Shown in pieces: positions 1 through 8,385 of a DNA stretch of 64,000 bases. The number at the start of each line of letters is the position of its first letter. Within the stretch, counting starts at the first letter, position 1. The stretch lies in the NCBI RefSeq assembly GCF_030719035.1, contig NZ_CP132203.1, positions 124,001-188,000 of the forward strand, in the 5' to 3' direction. The position numbers and the translations under genes were made by a program. The stretch comes from Hahella sp. HNIBRBA332. GTDB lineage: Bacteria > Pseudomonadota > Gammaproteobacteria > Pseudomonadales > Oleiphilaceae. Below the pieces are notes generated by a model that was given only the letters and a program-made list of their open reading frames with translations, was not told the origin of the DNA and made no database searches.

Positions 1-2
1 GA

Positions 3-533
3 TGGAAGTCCGCATTTGTGACGGTGCTGGGAAATCTGTCCTGTCAGTTTGTGATCGTATGCCTTGTCGCTATTGGCGTGGGGGAGCTTCTTGAGCAGCT
101 TCCGGTATGGTTCACCCTAATGAAAGTATTGGGGGGGACGTATCTTATCTATCTCGGTTGTAAAAGCTTGAAGGCTGGCGGCAAGTCAAACCTGCCTTTA
201 CCGGATAAGACGCAGCGGGTGGCGCAATTCACCTCACGCAAGCTCTATACCGAAGCTTTTCTTGTTTCCGCAAGCAATCCTAAAACATTGATATTCCTAT
301 CCGCCTTTCTACCTCAATTCATCAATACAGAGCAGTCGCATCTGGAGCAGTTTGGCGTTATGTATGTTTCAATATGCGTGATTGTCGCTTGTGTTCACCT
401 GGGCTACGCCATGTTAATTAGCCGAGTCGGGCAACGTTTTCTCGCACAGGATATCGAGCGTAAGATATCAAAAGTCTCTGGCGGATTGTTTATAACCATG
501 GGCGGCGGAGTGCTGCTGAGTCAGCGTGTGTAG
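3..533 (+). CDS. LysE/RhtB-family amino-acid exporter, 5' end missing
   Basis: The reading frame is open through the left edge of the window, so the true start lies outside and about 176 residues are visible. Family members are about 205 residues with six membrane segments. Here hydrophobic segments follow one another, and the visible part has the family hallmark of a Gly-rich turn, LGGTYLIYLGCKSL, after the third helix, and a later SASNPKTLIFLSAFLPQF segment. Such proteins export amino acids or their analogues across the inner membrane. The substrate cannot be read from sequence. The next gene is convergent. Confidence 0.85.
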   Translation, partial: WKSAFVTVLGNLSCQFVIVCLVAIGVGELLEQLPVWFTLMKVLGGTYLIYLGCKSLKAGGKSNLPLPDKTQRVAQFTSRKLYTEAFLVSASNPKTLIFLSAFLPQFINTEQSHLEQFGVMYVSICVIVACVHLGYAMLISRVGQRFLAQDIERKISKVSGGLFITMGGGVLLSQRV

Positions 534-548
534 CGGTCTAAGCGCGTC

Positions 549-1001
549 TCAACGCTGGCTAAATTCATAATAAATATCAAACTCGCCCTCATGGGTTTTG
601 ACGAAGCCGTGTTTCTGGTAAAAGTCGTTGGCCTTGCTGTCGCGAAGTGCGCAGAGTTTCACTGGCAGGCCTTTATTCGCGGCTTCCCGCTTCACTTCCG
701 CAAGCACTTTTCCGCCAATCGACCGGTTTTGAAAATCGGGACGAATATAGAGATGGTCCAGGTATAGGTGGTCTTGCTTGTTGCGCAGGACGAAGAAACC
801 CGCCAGCTCTCCGTTCTCCATGATCTTGAAAGTTTCCTCCGGGACGAACGTGTCCAGGAAACGGCTTCTCACTCTGTTTTCATCAAACCGACCTACGGCT
901 TCCAAGCTGGGCTTCATGGCCTGCGTCCTGATTTCTGCGAGTGTGTGGCTGTCTTGTTTGGTCGCATTTTCGAAGCGAATCGTCTGTGCTGGCTGAGTCA
1001 T
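549..1001 (-). CDS. GNAT-family N-acetyltransferase
   Basis: A 150-residue single-domain GNAT protein. The acetyl-CoA pyrophosphate-binding loop is seen at residues 91-98 (QNRSIGGK) after the beta-strand LYLDHLYIRPDF. A motif B-like segment, DSKANDFYQKHGF, lies at 121-133. The acceptor is unknown; the family acetylates amines of small molecules or proteins. The gene starts 4 bp after the stop of the 559-residue membrane protein transcribed in the same direction, so both probably share a transcript. Confidence 0.9.
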   Translation of the reverse strand: MTQPAQTIRFENATKQDSHTLAEIRTQAMKPSLEAVGRFDENRVRSRFLDTFVPEETFKIMENGELAGFFVLRNKQDHLYLDHLYIRPDFQNRSIGGKVLAEVKREAANKGLPVKLCALRDSKANDFYQKHGFVKTHEGEFDIYYEFSQR

Positions 1002-1005
1002 GAGT

Positions 1006-2685
1006 TTATTGCTCCTTCAATTCCTGCTCCACCGGATACCGATTAAACACATTAAAGTGCCCATACAGGTATTTACTGGGAAAGTCGGGGGAGATGACGA
1101 CACCCTTGGTCAGAACGCCTTGTTTGCCAAAGCGTTGAGTGTAAGGCTCCAGGTAGAACGCGACGGTCAGCGGCGTATGGGATAGTTGGCCCAGCGTGGC
1201 GCTGTAGGTGATGGTGTCCACTGTGACCTCCTTGTGCAGTTTGGCGTAGTCGCGAAGGTTCATCTCGCGCAGATCGAGCGTGATAACGGGGGGCGGCGCG
1301 TTTTTGTCTTTATTGAAAGGCTGGCGATACAGCGCATTGCGGTGTGCGGCCATATAGTCGCTCAGGACATCAAACAGATAGCGGCTGAACTTATCCCAAA
1401 ACGGACTCACTTGATCAGGATTGGCGCCGACTAGCCAGTTTTGCTTTTCGGTATACAGACGTCTTTGCTTTTCGCGATCAATATTTTTATACAGCAGGGT
1501 CGCGAACAGCGTCTGGTTTTGCTTGGTCCAGTCTGATTCGAGGGGCGTCGGTAAAGGCTGTTGTTCGACCACATGGCGGTAGCGCTGATAGTTGCGCCAA
1601 GCCTCGTAGCGCGCCAACGCGCCGAACATGACGTCCGCTAGCGTGGTGATTTCGCTGGGGCGGAATGAGCCGTCCTTGATGGTTTTCAGTGACGTTTCCA
1701 GATAGGCCTGCATTTCTTTTTGTTCGCGTTCGTAGATGTCCGTTGCACTATCCAAAACCGGGGTGGGATATTCGTGTCGACCGGCGCTGAGCAGCTGAGC
1801 CCCGTTGGCGATTTCACTCATGTCATGCAGTTTATTGAAAAAGCCGACCAGCCATACGACACAGACCAGAATGCAGGCGCCGGCGGTGGCGAGGTGTTTG
1901 CCGGTGACGCCGGACTTATCTCTCCGATGGTCCGGCAGCAGCATCAGAATGGAGAGCCCCGCCAGGCTGAACAATCCCAACAGCCCCACCAGCATGCTGT
2001 AGCCTTTGCTTTCTGCATAAAGAATACAGCCGCGCAGCAAAACGAGATGGCCGATAAAGAAGGGGATATAGCCCAGATCAATGCCGGCGGAGTAGAGAAA
2101 GTTGATCTTCAGCAGGTAGCTGTCGGAGACAAACACAATGGTCAGGATCAGGCCGGCCCAGGACAGCCACTTCGCCGCTCGTTTTTGCTCCCGGTCAGCC
2201 TCTTCCAGTCGAAAGGGCTCCGCCTGCACAGGGATTGGTTGCGGCTGTGGGTTTTGCAGCCGTTCCTGCATCTGGCGATATTTTTCCAGAATGATGCCGC
2301 AATCGAGACACTGTGTGGCGTCGATATTCAGCGACTGACATTTCGGGCAACGGGGCCGGATGTCTGTTTTTGGCTGTGCTCCCTGCGTCTTTGGCGTTAG
2401 CGTAACTGGCGCCTTGTTGGAAGCATCCGTTGTGGCCGGGGAGGCGGCGGTGCGGTCCGCCTGTTCTCTCACTGCGCCGATGGCGCCGACGCGGGCGAAT
2501 TGCTGCTGATAAGACTTGGCGGTGAATTCGTTTAGCCCTTCGCGACGAAATATGGCTTCGCCGCTGAACAACGACGCCAGCTCCGCGGGGTCGGTTTGGA
2601 ACAGCTTCGCCAAGCCGGCCTGGGTTTTCCCTTGATCGGCGCCGGGGGAAAGTTGCCCTCTGAACTCGAAGGAATACTGCTTCAT
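1006..2685 (-). CDS. Membrane protein with N-terminal module and zinc ribbon
   Basis: A 559-residue protein of unknown function. Residues 4-72 form a small module also found at the N-terminus of the upstream 375-residue protein. Cysteines 113, 116, 126 and 129 (CPKC...CLDC) make a zinc ribbon. Four hydrophobic helices follow (about 173-188, 205-222, 231-250 and 266-284), then a soluble C-terminal half of about 270 residues. The start ATG is the last of four ATGs in an 11-bp tandem repeat; the earlier ones run into TGA or are out of frame, so 2685 is the only start giving the full protein. It probably works at the inner membrane with its neighbours. Confidence 0.75.
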   Translation of the reverse strand: MKQYSFEFRGQLSPGADQGKTQAGLAKLFQTDPAELASLFSGEAIFRREGLNEFTAKSYQQQFARVGAIGAVREQADRTAASPATTDASNKAPVTLTPKTQGAQPKTDIRPRCPKCQSLNIDATQCLDCGIILEKYRQMQERLQNPQPQPIPVQAEPFRLEEADREQKRAAKWLSWAGLILTIVFVSDSYLLKINFLYSAGIDLGYIPFFIGHLVLLRGCILYAESKGYSMLVGLLGLFSLAGLSILMLLPDHRRDKSGVTGKHLATAGACILVCVVWLVGFFNKLHDMSEIANGAQLLSAGRHEYPTPVLDSATDIYEREQKEMQAYLETSLKTIKDGSFRPSEITTLADVMFGALARYEAWRNYQRYRHVVEQQPLPTPLESDWTKQNQTLFATLLYKNIDREKQRRLYTEKQNWLVGANPDQVSPFWDKFSRYLFDVLSDYMAAHRNALYRQPFNKDKNAPPPVITLDLREMNLRDYAKLHKEVTVDTITYSATLGQLSHTPLTVAFYLEPYTQRFGKQGVLTKGVVISPDFPSKYLYGHFNVFNRYPVEQELKEQ

Positions 2686-2726
2686 AACTGCTTCATAACT
2701 GCTTCATAACTGCTTCATACCAACGG
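2683..2726 (-). repeat. Four-copy 11-bp tandem repeat, each copy carrying an ATG
   Basis: On the minus strand the unit ATGAAGCAGTT is repeated so that ATGs begin at 2718, 2707, 2696 and 2685; the last copy ends in A instead of T. The first ATG overlaps the TGA of the upstream gene (ATGA). From that ATG the reading frame is only Met-Lys-Gln-Leu-stop. The fourth ATG opens the 559-residue gene. The repeat probably arose by slippage across the start codon. Confidence 0.85.
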
Positions 2727-3842
2727 ACTCCTGAGTAAACAGGCGCAGAAGGCCAGCAGTCGCAGTTTTTCCTGTGCAGAGAGATTGGGCTTGCGAATTT
2801 GCGCTGCGGGTTCCGGCGTGGCGTACACCAACGCCGCCAGATTGCCTTCCTGGTCCAGCACCGCCATGGCGTTCTGCGGGTCCCAGGAAGGGGAGGTCGC
2901 AGACTTGCCGCGTCTGCGCTTGAGGAAATCCAGAACTTTTTTGGCATGCCCCAGGTATTCGGCGACGGGGCCCAAAGCAGTGTCTTCCACCAGCTTCTCC
3001 TGAATCTTGCCCAGAGCATCTTTGCTGCTTTCGTGGACGCGCACGGCCTGCCGCCATTCATAGACCAGGGCGCCTTCCGCATCGCTCAAGGTCGCGCTTT
3101 GCTGTTTGCGTTCGATGACGCCGAGGTCCTGTTGTTCCGCATCTATCAGCCGATGCTTTTTGACGCCGACCCAATAGACGGGAAGCTCCTGTTGGTAAAT
3201 GCGGTGTGCGCCGCGGGCGTCAGTAATGGACTGCAGCATACGCGGCTGCAAGAGGCGGGGCAGACAGATGATAGCCAGCAACAGGAAAATAATGCTGAGG
3301 GCGCTGGCCAGGGCGCCCCATTGAAGATAGTGGGTCATCACCCGCAACAGGTGATTCTGCAGCGTTAAAGCCAGCCCGATTGAGGCCAGCACTAACGCCA
3401 GGGGACTCCAATACGCGTTGTGATTAACGATGCGGGCGACGGGCGTCCCGGACTCATTAGACACCGTGAGGGATTCGGAAAACTGAACCAGATGCGGCGT
3501 CAGCTTGCCAGCTTCGAACAGCAGTATTTGATCGTCCGGCTTGTCCAGGACTGGTTCCTGTGGGGCGGCTTGTAAACCTGCTTGCAGACAGGCGGGGTTC
3601 AGTTGCAGGGCCAGTTCTGTGCGTAAGCCAAGTTGATGTAATTTTTTCCGCCAGCCCTGGGCCTGTTCCCAGGTCAGGTTGCTCTTCAGTTTCACCGGCG
3701 CGTCGGCGAACACCCTGGCGATCATGACGTCGCTGAGACGTAATTGCGCTTTTAAATTCCGCTGAACCTGAGCAAGTTCCTGGCCGCTGGCGAGCTTGCC
3801 GCGAGTAACGATCTGATAGGTTTCCACGTCGCCCTGCATCAC
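2715..3842 (-). CDS. Uncharacterised two-helix membrane protein
   Basis: A 375-residue protein without a family I recognise. Residues 9-77 align without gaps to residues 4-72 of the downstream 559-residue protein, sharing Y, RG, L, G, QxxL and a central F at equal spacing. Two membrane helices lie near 146-162 and 175-197. The C-terminal 180 residues are soluble and contain several Trp-Arg rich segments. Its start overlaps the stop of the 87-residue gene (ATGA), so the two are translationally coupled. Function unknown; probably part of one inner-membrane assembly. Confidence 0.75.
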   Translation of the reverse strand: MMQGDVETYQIVTRGKLASGQELAQVQRNLKAQLRLSDVMIARVFADAPVKLKSNLTWEQAQGWRKKLHQLGLRTELALQLNPACLQAGLQAAPQEPVLDKPDDQILLFEAGKLTPHLVQFSESLTVSNESGTPVARIVNHNAYWSPLALVLASIGLALTLQNHLLRVMTHYLQWGALASALSIIFLLLAIICLPRLLQPRMLQSITDARGAHRIYQQELPVYWVGVKKHRLIDAEQQDLGVIERKQQSATLSDAEGALVYEWRQAVRVHESSKDALGKIQEKLVEDTALGPVAEYLGHAKKVLDFLKRRRGKSATSPSWDPQNAMAVLDQEGNLAALVYATPEPAAQIRKPNLSAQEKLRLLAFCACLLRSPLV

Positions 3843-4102
3843 TCCGCCACACTGTGTTTAGCGTTAAAAAAAAGCAGGCCGACCGCCTGTAACAACAGGG
3901 CGGCCCCCAGCAGGCCGAGCGGCCATAGCGAGGGCGATTGATCCATCGACTCATAGGAGCCGCCGTATGCGGATAATGCGGCGGCGAACCAGAGACAGGC
4001 CGCCGCGGCCTTCACTTTGTTGCCGAGCCTGACCCGGCGCGACAGCGCGTTGAACCACGACGGATGTATGCTTTTCGCCAGCGACGGCTTACTACGACTC
4101 AT
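3839..4102 (-). CDS. Small two-helix membrane protein
   Basis: An 87-residue protein with a basic N-terminus followed by two hydrophobic helices (about 31-47 and 57-79). No family is recognised. It lies between the TerB-like gene and the 375-residue membrane protein, with a 4-bp stop/start overlap downstream and a 9-bp gap upstream, so it belongs to the same minus-strand operon. Confidence 0.7.
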   Translation of the reverse strand: MSRSKPSLAKSIHPSWFNALSRRVRLGNKVKAAAACLWFAAALSAYGGSYESMDQSPSLWPLGLLGAALLLQAVGLLFFNAKHSVAE

Positions 4103-4111
4103 GATGAATAA

Positions 4112-4579
4112 TCAGCGGGAAGACAGGGCGTGAAACAGTTCCTTCAGCAGGTCTTTTTCTTCAGCGATGATGCGTTCGTTGAATTTGTAGGGGTAGCGAT
4201 TGACGCTGGCGGCGGCGATGTCCAGGCAATAATTCATCATGGCCTGTTTGCTTTCCATTTGATCCTGGTATTTGGACTTGCTCTCCATACGATCCAGGCA
4301 TAGTTCTCTGAGTTCGCGAAGCATCTCCGGATCGGGGCGGGTCTGCGTGAAGCGATCGAGAAACTCATTAATGTCATCTTCAGAAATGAATTCGATATCC
4401 GGCGACTCGCGACTGACCCGGCTTAGATGTTCGATGGTGTAGCGGTAGAGAATTTTTACCTCGGCGTCCTGACAACGACCGTCCGCCCAGATCATTTCAA
4501 TCAGGGGGATCAGCTCAAGCAGGTAGATGTGAGACTCCTTTAAGCCGTGCTTTTGTAAAAAATTGTCAAAGCCTTCCAC
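4112..4579 (-). CDS. TerB-like helical protein
   Basis: A 155-residue all-helical protein. The segment LIEMIWADGRCQDAEVKILYRY near residues 24-45 has the pattern of the TerB/TerB-like fold, an acidic D-G turn followed by a D/A-E-V motif that can bind divalent metal. TerB domains occur in tellurite-resistance and envelope-stress modules, often beside membrane partners, which matches the three membrane-protein genes downstream. The gene is the first of the operon; the 217-bp gap upstream is shared with the divergent binding-protein gene. Confidence 0.65.
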   Translation of the reverse strand: MEGFDNFLQKHGLKESHIYLLELIPLIEMIWADGRCQDAEVKILYRYTIEHLSRVSRESPDIEFISEDDINEFLDRFTQTRPDPEMLRELRELCLDRMESKSKYQDQMESKQAMMNYCLDIAAASVNRYPYKFNERIIAEEKDLLKELFHALSSR

Positions 4580-4811
4580 TACAATGTCCTATTTTTCCAG
4601 TCTTGATTAAGAGCGTTTTGCGCCGGAACTCATACAGATACGCGATATTATAGCGCTTATTCAGATTCTCGCCCGAATTTCACAGATTGTGAACTTGGCC
4701 ATTGAAGCGCGCCTCATCACTGGCGGCTTTAACGTCTTCTGCTAGCCTTACCAGCGATAACCAATAATAGGTCGCGGGGTTTCTCCGTGGTTAAAAATGA
4801 AAGGTAAACAA

Positions 4812-5576
4812 ATGAAAAAGACGTTATTCAACCGCCTGATGAATGTGCTTGTTTTATCCGCCGCCGTGGTCTTCTCAGGGACCAGCGCCGCAGAAAAAGT
4901 GACCCTCGCCAATGGTGAATGGGCGCCCTATCTGTCGGAAAACCTGAATGAGTATGGTGTGATTTCCGATGTGGTGAAAAAAGCCTTCGCCAATGAAAAT
5001 ATTGACGTGGAATATGTATTCCTGCCCTGGAAGCGGGGCTATGAAGACGCCAAGAACGGCAAGCTGAACGGCTCGCTGATTTGGAGTCGCACCGAGGATC
5101 GGGAGAAGGATTTCGACTACAGCGACACTGTCATTAATTTGAAGACGGTCGCTTTTTTCAAGAAAGGCAGCGGCTTTGACTGGAGTGACGCAGCGTCGCT
5201 GAAAGGTAAGAAGTTGGGCGGCGTCACCGGCTACAGCTATGGCTTCGATGATGAGGAAAAGTCCGGAATGGTCAGCATTGAGCGGGTGTCCAGCGCGGAC
5301 GCCAACGTGAAAAAACTGCTGGCGGGGCGTTTGGACGCCTACATGGAAGACCTTGATGTGGGCAGCGAGCTGATGAACGGCATGGGGGTGATGGATCAGG
5401 TTGAAGTACATCCCAAGCCGATCAAGGAAAAGTCTTACCACTTGATTCTGAACAAGGTGCAGCCGGAAAACAAAAAACTGATGGAAGCCTTCAACCGCGG
5501 CTTGCAGAAGCTGAAAGACAGTGGCGAGTACGACAAGATGATTGAAGCCTCCCGTCGCGGCGAATATAAAAAGTAA
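4812..5576 (+). CDS. Orphan periplasmic solute-binding protein, SBP_bac_3 type
   Basis: About 254 residues with a cleavable signal peptide ending near SGTSAAEK. The mature part begins VTLANGEWAPYL and contains the LPWKRGYEDAKNGKLNGSLIWSRT segment typical of the extracellular amino-acid-binding protein fold. No permease or ATPase gene is nearby, as is common for this subclass in marine gammaproteobacteria. ATG 4812 is preferred over ATG 4797 because AAAGG lies 7 bases before it; the longer form adds five residues. The ligand is unknown. Confidence 0.8.
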   Translation: MKKTLFNRLMNVLVLSAAVVFSGTSAAEKVTLANGEWAPYLSENLNEYGVISDVVKKAFANENIDVEYVFLPWKRGYEDAKNGKLNGSLIWSRTEDREKDFDYSDTVINLKTVAFFKKGSGFDWSDAASLKGKKLGGVTGYSYGFDDEEKSGMVSIERVSSADANVKKLLAGRLDAYMEDLDVGSELMNGMGVMDQVEVHPKPIKEKSYHLILNKVQPENKKLMEAFNRGLQKLKDSGEYDKMIEASRRGEYKK

Positions 5577-5587
5577 ATCCCATCTCG

Positions 5588-5612
5588 AACCGCCGCGTAA
5601 AGCGCGGCGGTT
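5588..5612. terminator. Hairpin between convergent genes
   Basis: A perfect 10-bp stem, AACCGCCGCG with CGCGGCGGTT and loop TAAAG, lies between the binding-protein gene and the end of the haem operon. It abuts the hmuV stop codon. Few T residues follow on either strand, so termination is inferred from the position and stem strength. Confidence 0.65.
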
Positions 5613-6383
5613 TCAATCGATCATCACCATCGGTCGTTGCGTCACCGGATGAGGCAGAATGCGGCTGTCCACCTGATACACCTCTCTGACGTTCGTCGTT
5701 GTGATCAATGTCTCCGGCGCGCCTTCCGCCACAATACGCCCCTGGTTCATCAACAGGATACGGTCCGCATATTGCGACGCCAGATGCAGATCGTGCAGCA
5801 CGCAGAAAACGCCGACGCCTTTGGCCGCCAGTCTGCGCGCCAGTTTCAATAAGGCGCACTGGTGTTTCAGGTCTAAGGCTGAAGTGGGCTCATCCAGCAT
5901 CAGGTATTGGGGACCAGCGCCGACTCCTGTCCATAGCTGAGTGAGGGCGCGGGCGATCTGCACGCGTTGGCGTTCGCCGCCGGAAAGTTCCTGGTAGTTG
6001 CGCTGCGCCAGATGGCCTGCGTCCACCTCTTCCAGCGCTTCCTGACTCAGACGAAACGGATCGCCCCCAGATACTGAGCGCTGCGCGCCCATCAGCACGA
6101 CTTCCATGGCGCTGAAGGGAAAATCGAGATGCACGGACTGGGACAAGACTGCGCGCCGACGGCTTAACTGCGGCAGGCTGAACTGGCTGATGGGCTCATC
6201 GTCCAGCAATACGTGTCCGAGGGAGGGCGACAGTTCCCCCGCCAGGGTCTTCAGCAGCGTGGACTTGCCGGCTCCGTTTGGTCCCAGCGTCACCACCAGT
6301 TCCCCAGGACTGAGGCTGAAATTGATCTGCTCCAGCAAGGTTTTGTCATGACGTATCACGGACACGGCGAAGGCGTGAATCAT
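5613..6383 (-). CDS. hmuV: Haem ABC transporter ATP-binding protein HmuV
   Basis: A 256-residue ABC ATPase that powers haem import through HmuU. Walker A GPNGAGKST is at residues 35-43, the signature LSGGERQRVQIARAL at 132-146 and Walker B YLMLDEP at 159-165. The length and the lead sequence match HmuV of iron-complex importers. It is the last gene of the Fur-boxed haem operon and is separated from hmuU by an 88-bp spacer with degenerate repeats. GGAGAGG precedes the ATG. Confidence 0.93.
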   Translation of the reverse strand: MIHAFAVSVIRHDKTLLEQINFSLSPGELVVTLGPNGAGKSTLLKTLAGELSPSLGHVLLDDEPISQFSLPQLSRRRAVLSQSVHLDFPFSAMEVVLMGAQRSVSGGDPFRLSQEALEEVDAGHLAQRNYQELSGGERQRVQIARALTQLWTGVGAGPQYLMLDEPTSALDLKHQCALLKLARRLAAKGVGVFCVLHDLHLASQYADRILLMNQGRIVAEGAPETLITTTNVREVYQVDSRILPHPVTQRPMVMID

Positions 6384-6471
6384 AGCGGGCCTCTCCGTTC
6401 TTTATGGTTATCTTGAGGCTTTTTTCGGTTCTCTCGGGGGCATTTTCGGTTAACTTGAAGCGTGGAAGGCA

Positions 6472-7491
6472 TCATGAGCGCACCCCGGATTTCCGGCTTA
6501 GCAACAACCACAGGAAGAACGGGCCGCCAATCAGACTGGTCAGTATGCCCACGGGCATTTCCGCCGGCGCGAACAGGGTGCGCGCCAGGGTGTCGGCGGA
6601 GATCGTCAGCGCGGCGCCCAGTACTGCGGAAGCGGGAATCAACACGCGATGGTCCGCTTTCCAGAGCAGGCGCACCAAATGCGGCGCCACCAGACCGACG
6701 AAGCCGACGATGCCGGACACCGCCACAGCGGCGCCCACGGCGATAGCGGAGAGCGTAATGACGCGGGTTTTCAGCTTCTCTGTGTCCGTGCCCAGATAGC
6801 GGGCTTCCTGCTCGCCCAGCAGCAGGCGGTTCAAGTCGCTGGACTGACGCATCAGCATGCCTATCACTGGCAGGGTGATGGTGAACGACACGCCCACCGA
6901 TGGCCATAGCGCGCCGCCGAAGCTGCCCATTGTCCAGAAAGTCAGCGTGCGCAATTGCTCGTATGTACTGAGATAGGTCAGAAAGCCCACCGCCGCGCCG
7001 CACAGAGCGTTGACTGCGATGCCGGCCAGAATCAGGTGCGCCACGCTGGAGGCGGCGCCAAGCTGGCCGACCTTGAAGATCAGCCAGCAGGTGGCCGCGC
7101 CGCCAAGGAAGGCGGCGACGCTGAGTCCATACAGCCCCATCCAGCCGGTGCTGAAAGGGAACAACACAATTACCAGCGCCGCCGCCAGCGCGGAACCGCT
7201 GGAGATGCCGATCAGTCCCGGATCCGCCAGCGGGTTGCGAAACAATCCCTGTAAAGCCGCGCCGCTGACCGCCAGCGCGGCGCCCACTACGCCGGCCAAA
7301 AGTACTCGGGGCAGGCGGATATGCCAGAGAATCATCCAGTCCTGACTGCTCAAGTCAAAGTTCAGCACGGAGCGCCAGGTCAGAGAGTAGGCCCCCAGCA
7401 TCACCGCGCCGAGAGTGGCGGCGGTCAGACTGGCGCCCAGCAATAGCCAGATGCGGGTGGATTTATGCGGCATGGCGGAGAGGGTCTGCAC
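6472..7491 (-). CDS. hmuU: Haem ABC transporter permease HmuU
   Basis: A 339-residue FecCD-type permease, the inner-membrane channel for haem. Family landmarks are LPRVLLAGVVGAALAVSGAA near residues 59-78, NPLADPGLIGISSGSALAA after it and GLVAPHLVRLL near the C-terminus. Nine to ten hydrophobic segments are visible. The frame opens with GTG at 7491, just after the hmuT stop; ATG 7473 is an alternative start and neither has a clear ribosome site, so translational coupling to hmuT is likely. Confidence 0.93.
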   Translation of the reverse strand: MQTLSAMPHKSTRIWLLLGASLTAATLGAVMLGAYSLTWRSVLNFDLSSQDWMILWHIRLPRVLLAGVVGAALAVSGAALQGLFRNPLADPGLIGISSGSALAAALVIVLFPFSTGWMGLYGLSVAAFLGGAATCWLIFKVGQLGAASSVAHLILAGIAVNALCGAAVGFLTYLSTYEQLRTLTFWTMGSFGGALWPSVGVSFTITLPVIGMLMRQSSDLNRLLLGEQEARYLGTDTEKLKTRVITLSAIAVGAAVAVSGIVGFVGLVAPHLVRLLWKADHRVLIPASAVLGAALTISADTLARTLFAPAEMPVGILTSLIGGPFFLWLLLSRKSGVRS

Positions 7492-7497
7492 AGGCGT

Positions 7498-8385
7498 TTA
7501 CTCCATCCAGGTTTGACGGAGCTGTCTGGCGGCGACCACCGTGCGGGGACCGAAACCTAGCAGCAACAGTCCATCCATGGCGGCGATTTTGTTGTTGCGT
7601 CCCGCCGGCGTAAGCTTGACGCCAGGTATGCTGCGCATGGCGTCGATGCCTCCGGCCTGCTCCATACCCAGGGTGGTGGTCAGGATCAGATCCGGTTGCG
7701 CCTGCGCCAGAGACTCTGGCGTCATGGGTTTGTAGCCTTCCACTCCCTGTAGCGCGTTCACCGCTCCGGACAAGCGGATGATACGGTCCGCCGCCGTGTT
7801 GGAGCCGGCCACCATGGGAGCGCCGCCGCCGTGCTGAAGGACGAAAATCACCCGTGCGCTGCGTTGGTTTTGCGCTTTCTCCTGCTCCAGTCGCTGCTGT
7901 TGCGCCTGCATGTCCGTCACCAGTTTATCCGCTTGCGTCTCGGCTCCAAGCAGATACCCGATCTGGCGAATATTGGCGTAAACCCCGTCCAGATCCTGCG
8001 CCGTCGGGACGGTAAACCAAGTGGCGCCGGCGCCTTTCAATTGTTGCAGAACGGAGGGCGGACCCGCATCCTCACTGGCCAGCACGGCATCCGGGCGCAA
8101 CGCGAGAATACCTTCGGCGGAGAGGGAGCGTTCATATCCTATTTTCGGCATATTCTCCGCCTCGGGCGGGTAATAGCTGGTGATGTCGGAGCCGATCAGA
8201 CGCTGTTCCTGTTCCAGTGCATAGATAATTTCCGTCACGGCGCCGCCAATGGAGAGGATACGCTGCATGCGTTCAGGAGACGGCGTTGGCGTCGCAGCCT
8301 GGGCCGCCACGCTGGCGATCCATAGCAGCGCAACGCCGGTCAGGCGCGCACTCCAGCCACGCACTGAGAAGCCGGCTACGCTCAT
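7498..8385 (-). CDS. hmuT: Periplasmic haem-binding protein HmuT
   Basis: A 295-residue precursor with a signal peptide ending near SVAAQAA. The mature protein has the helical-backbone metal receptor pattern: RILSIGGAVTEIIYAL, then GYERSLSAEGILALRPDAVLA. The Tyr in PKIGYERSLS occupies the place of the haem ligand in ShuT/HmuT proteins. It delivers haem to HmuUV. Its ATG overlaps the hmuS stop (ATGA). Confidence 0.92.
   Translation of the reverse strand: MSVAGFSVRGWSARLTGVALLWIASVAAQAATPTPSPERMQRILSIGGAVTEIIYALEQEQRLIGSDITSYYPPEAENMPKIGYERSLSAEGILALRPDAVLASEDAGPPSVLQQLKGAGATWFTVPTAQDLDGVYANIRQIGYLLGAETQADKLVTDMQAQQQRLEQEKAQNQRSARVIFVLQHGGGAPMVAGSNTAADRIIRLSGAVNALQGVEGYKPMTPESLAQAQPDLILTTTLGMEQAGGIDAMRSIPGVKLTPAGRNNKIAAMDGLLLLGFGPRTVVAARQLRQTWME

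Noticed and set aside
2683..2726. Frameshift between the 375- and 559-residue proteins
   Set aside because: The repeat contains proper stop and start codons, and both proteins begin with the same module, so they are two genes.
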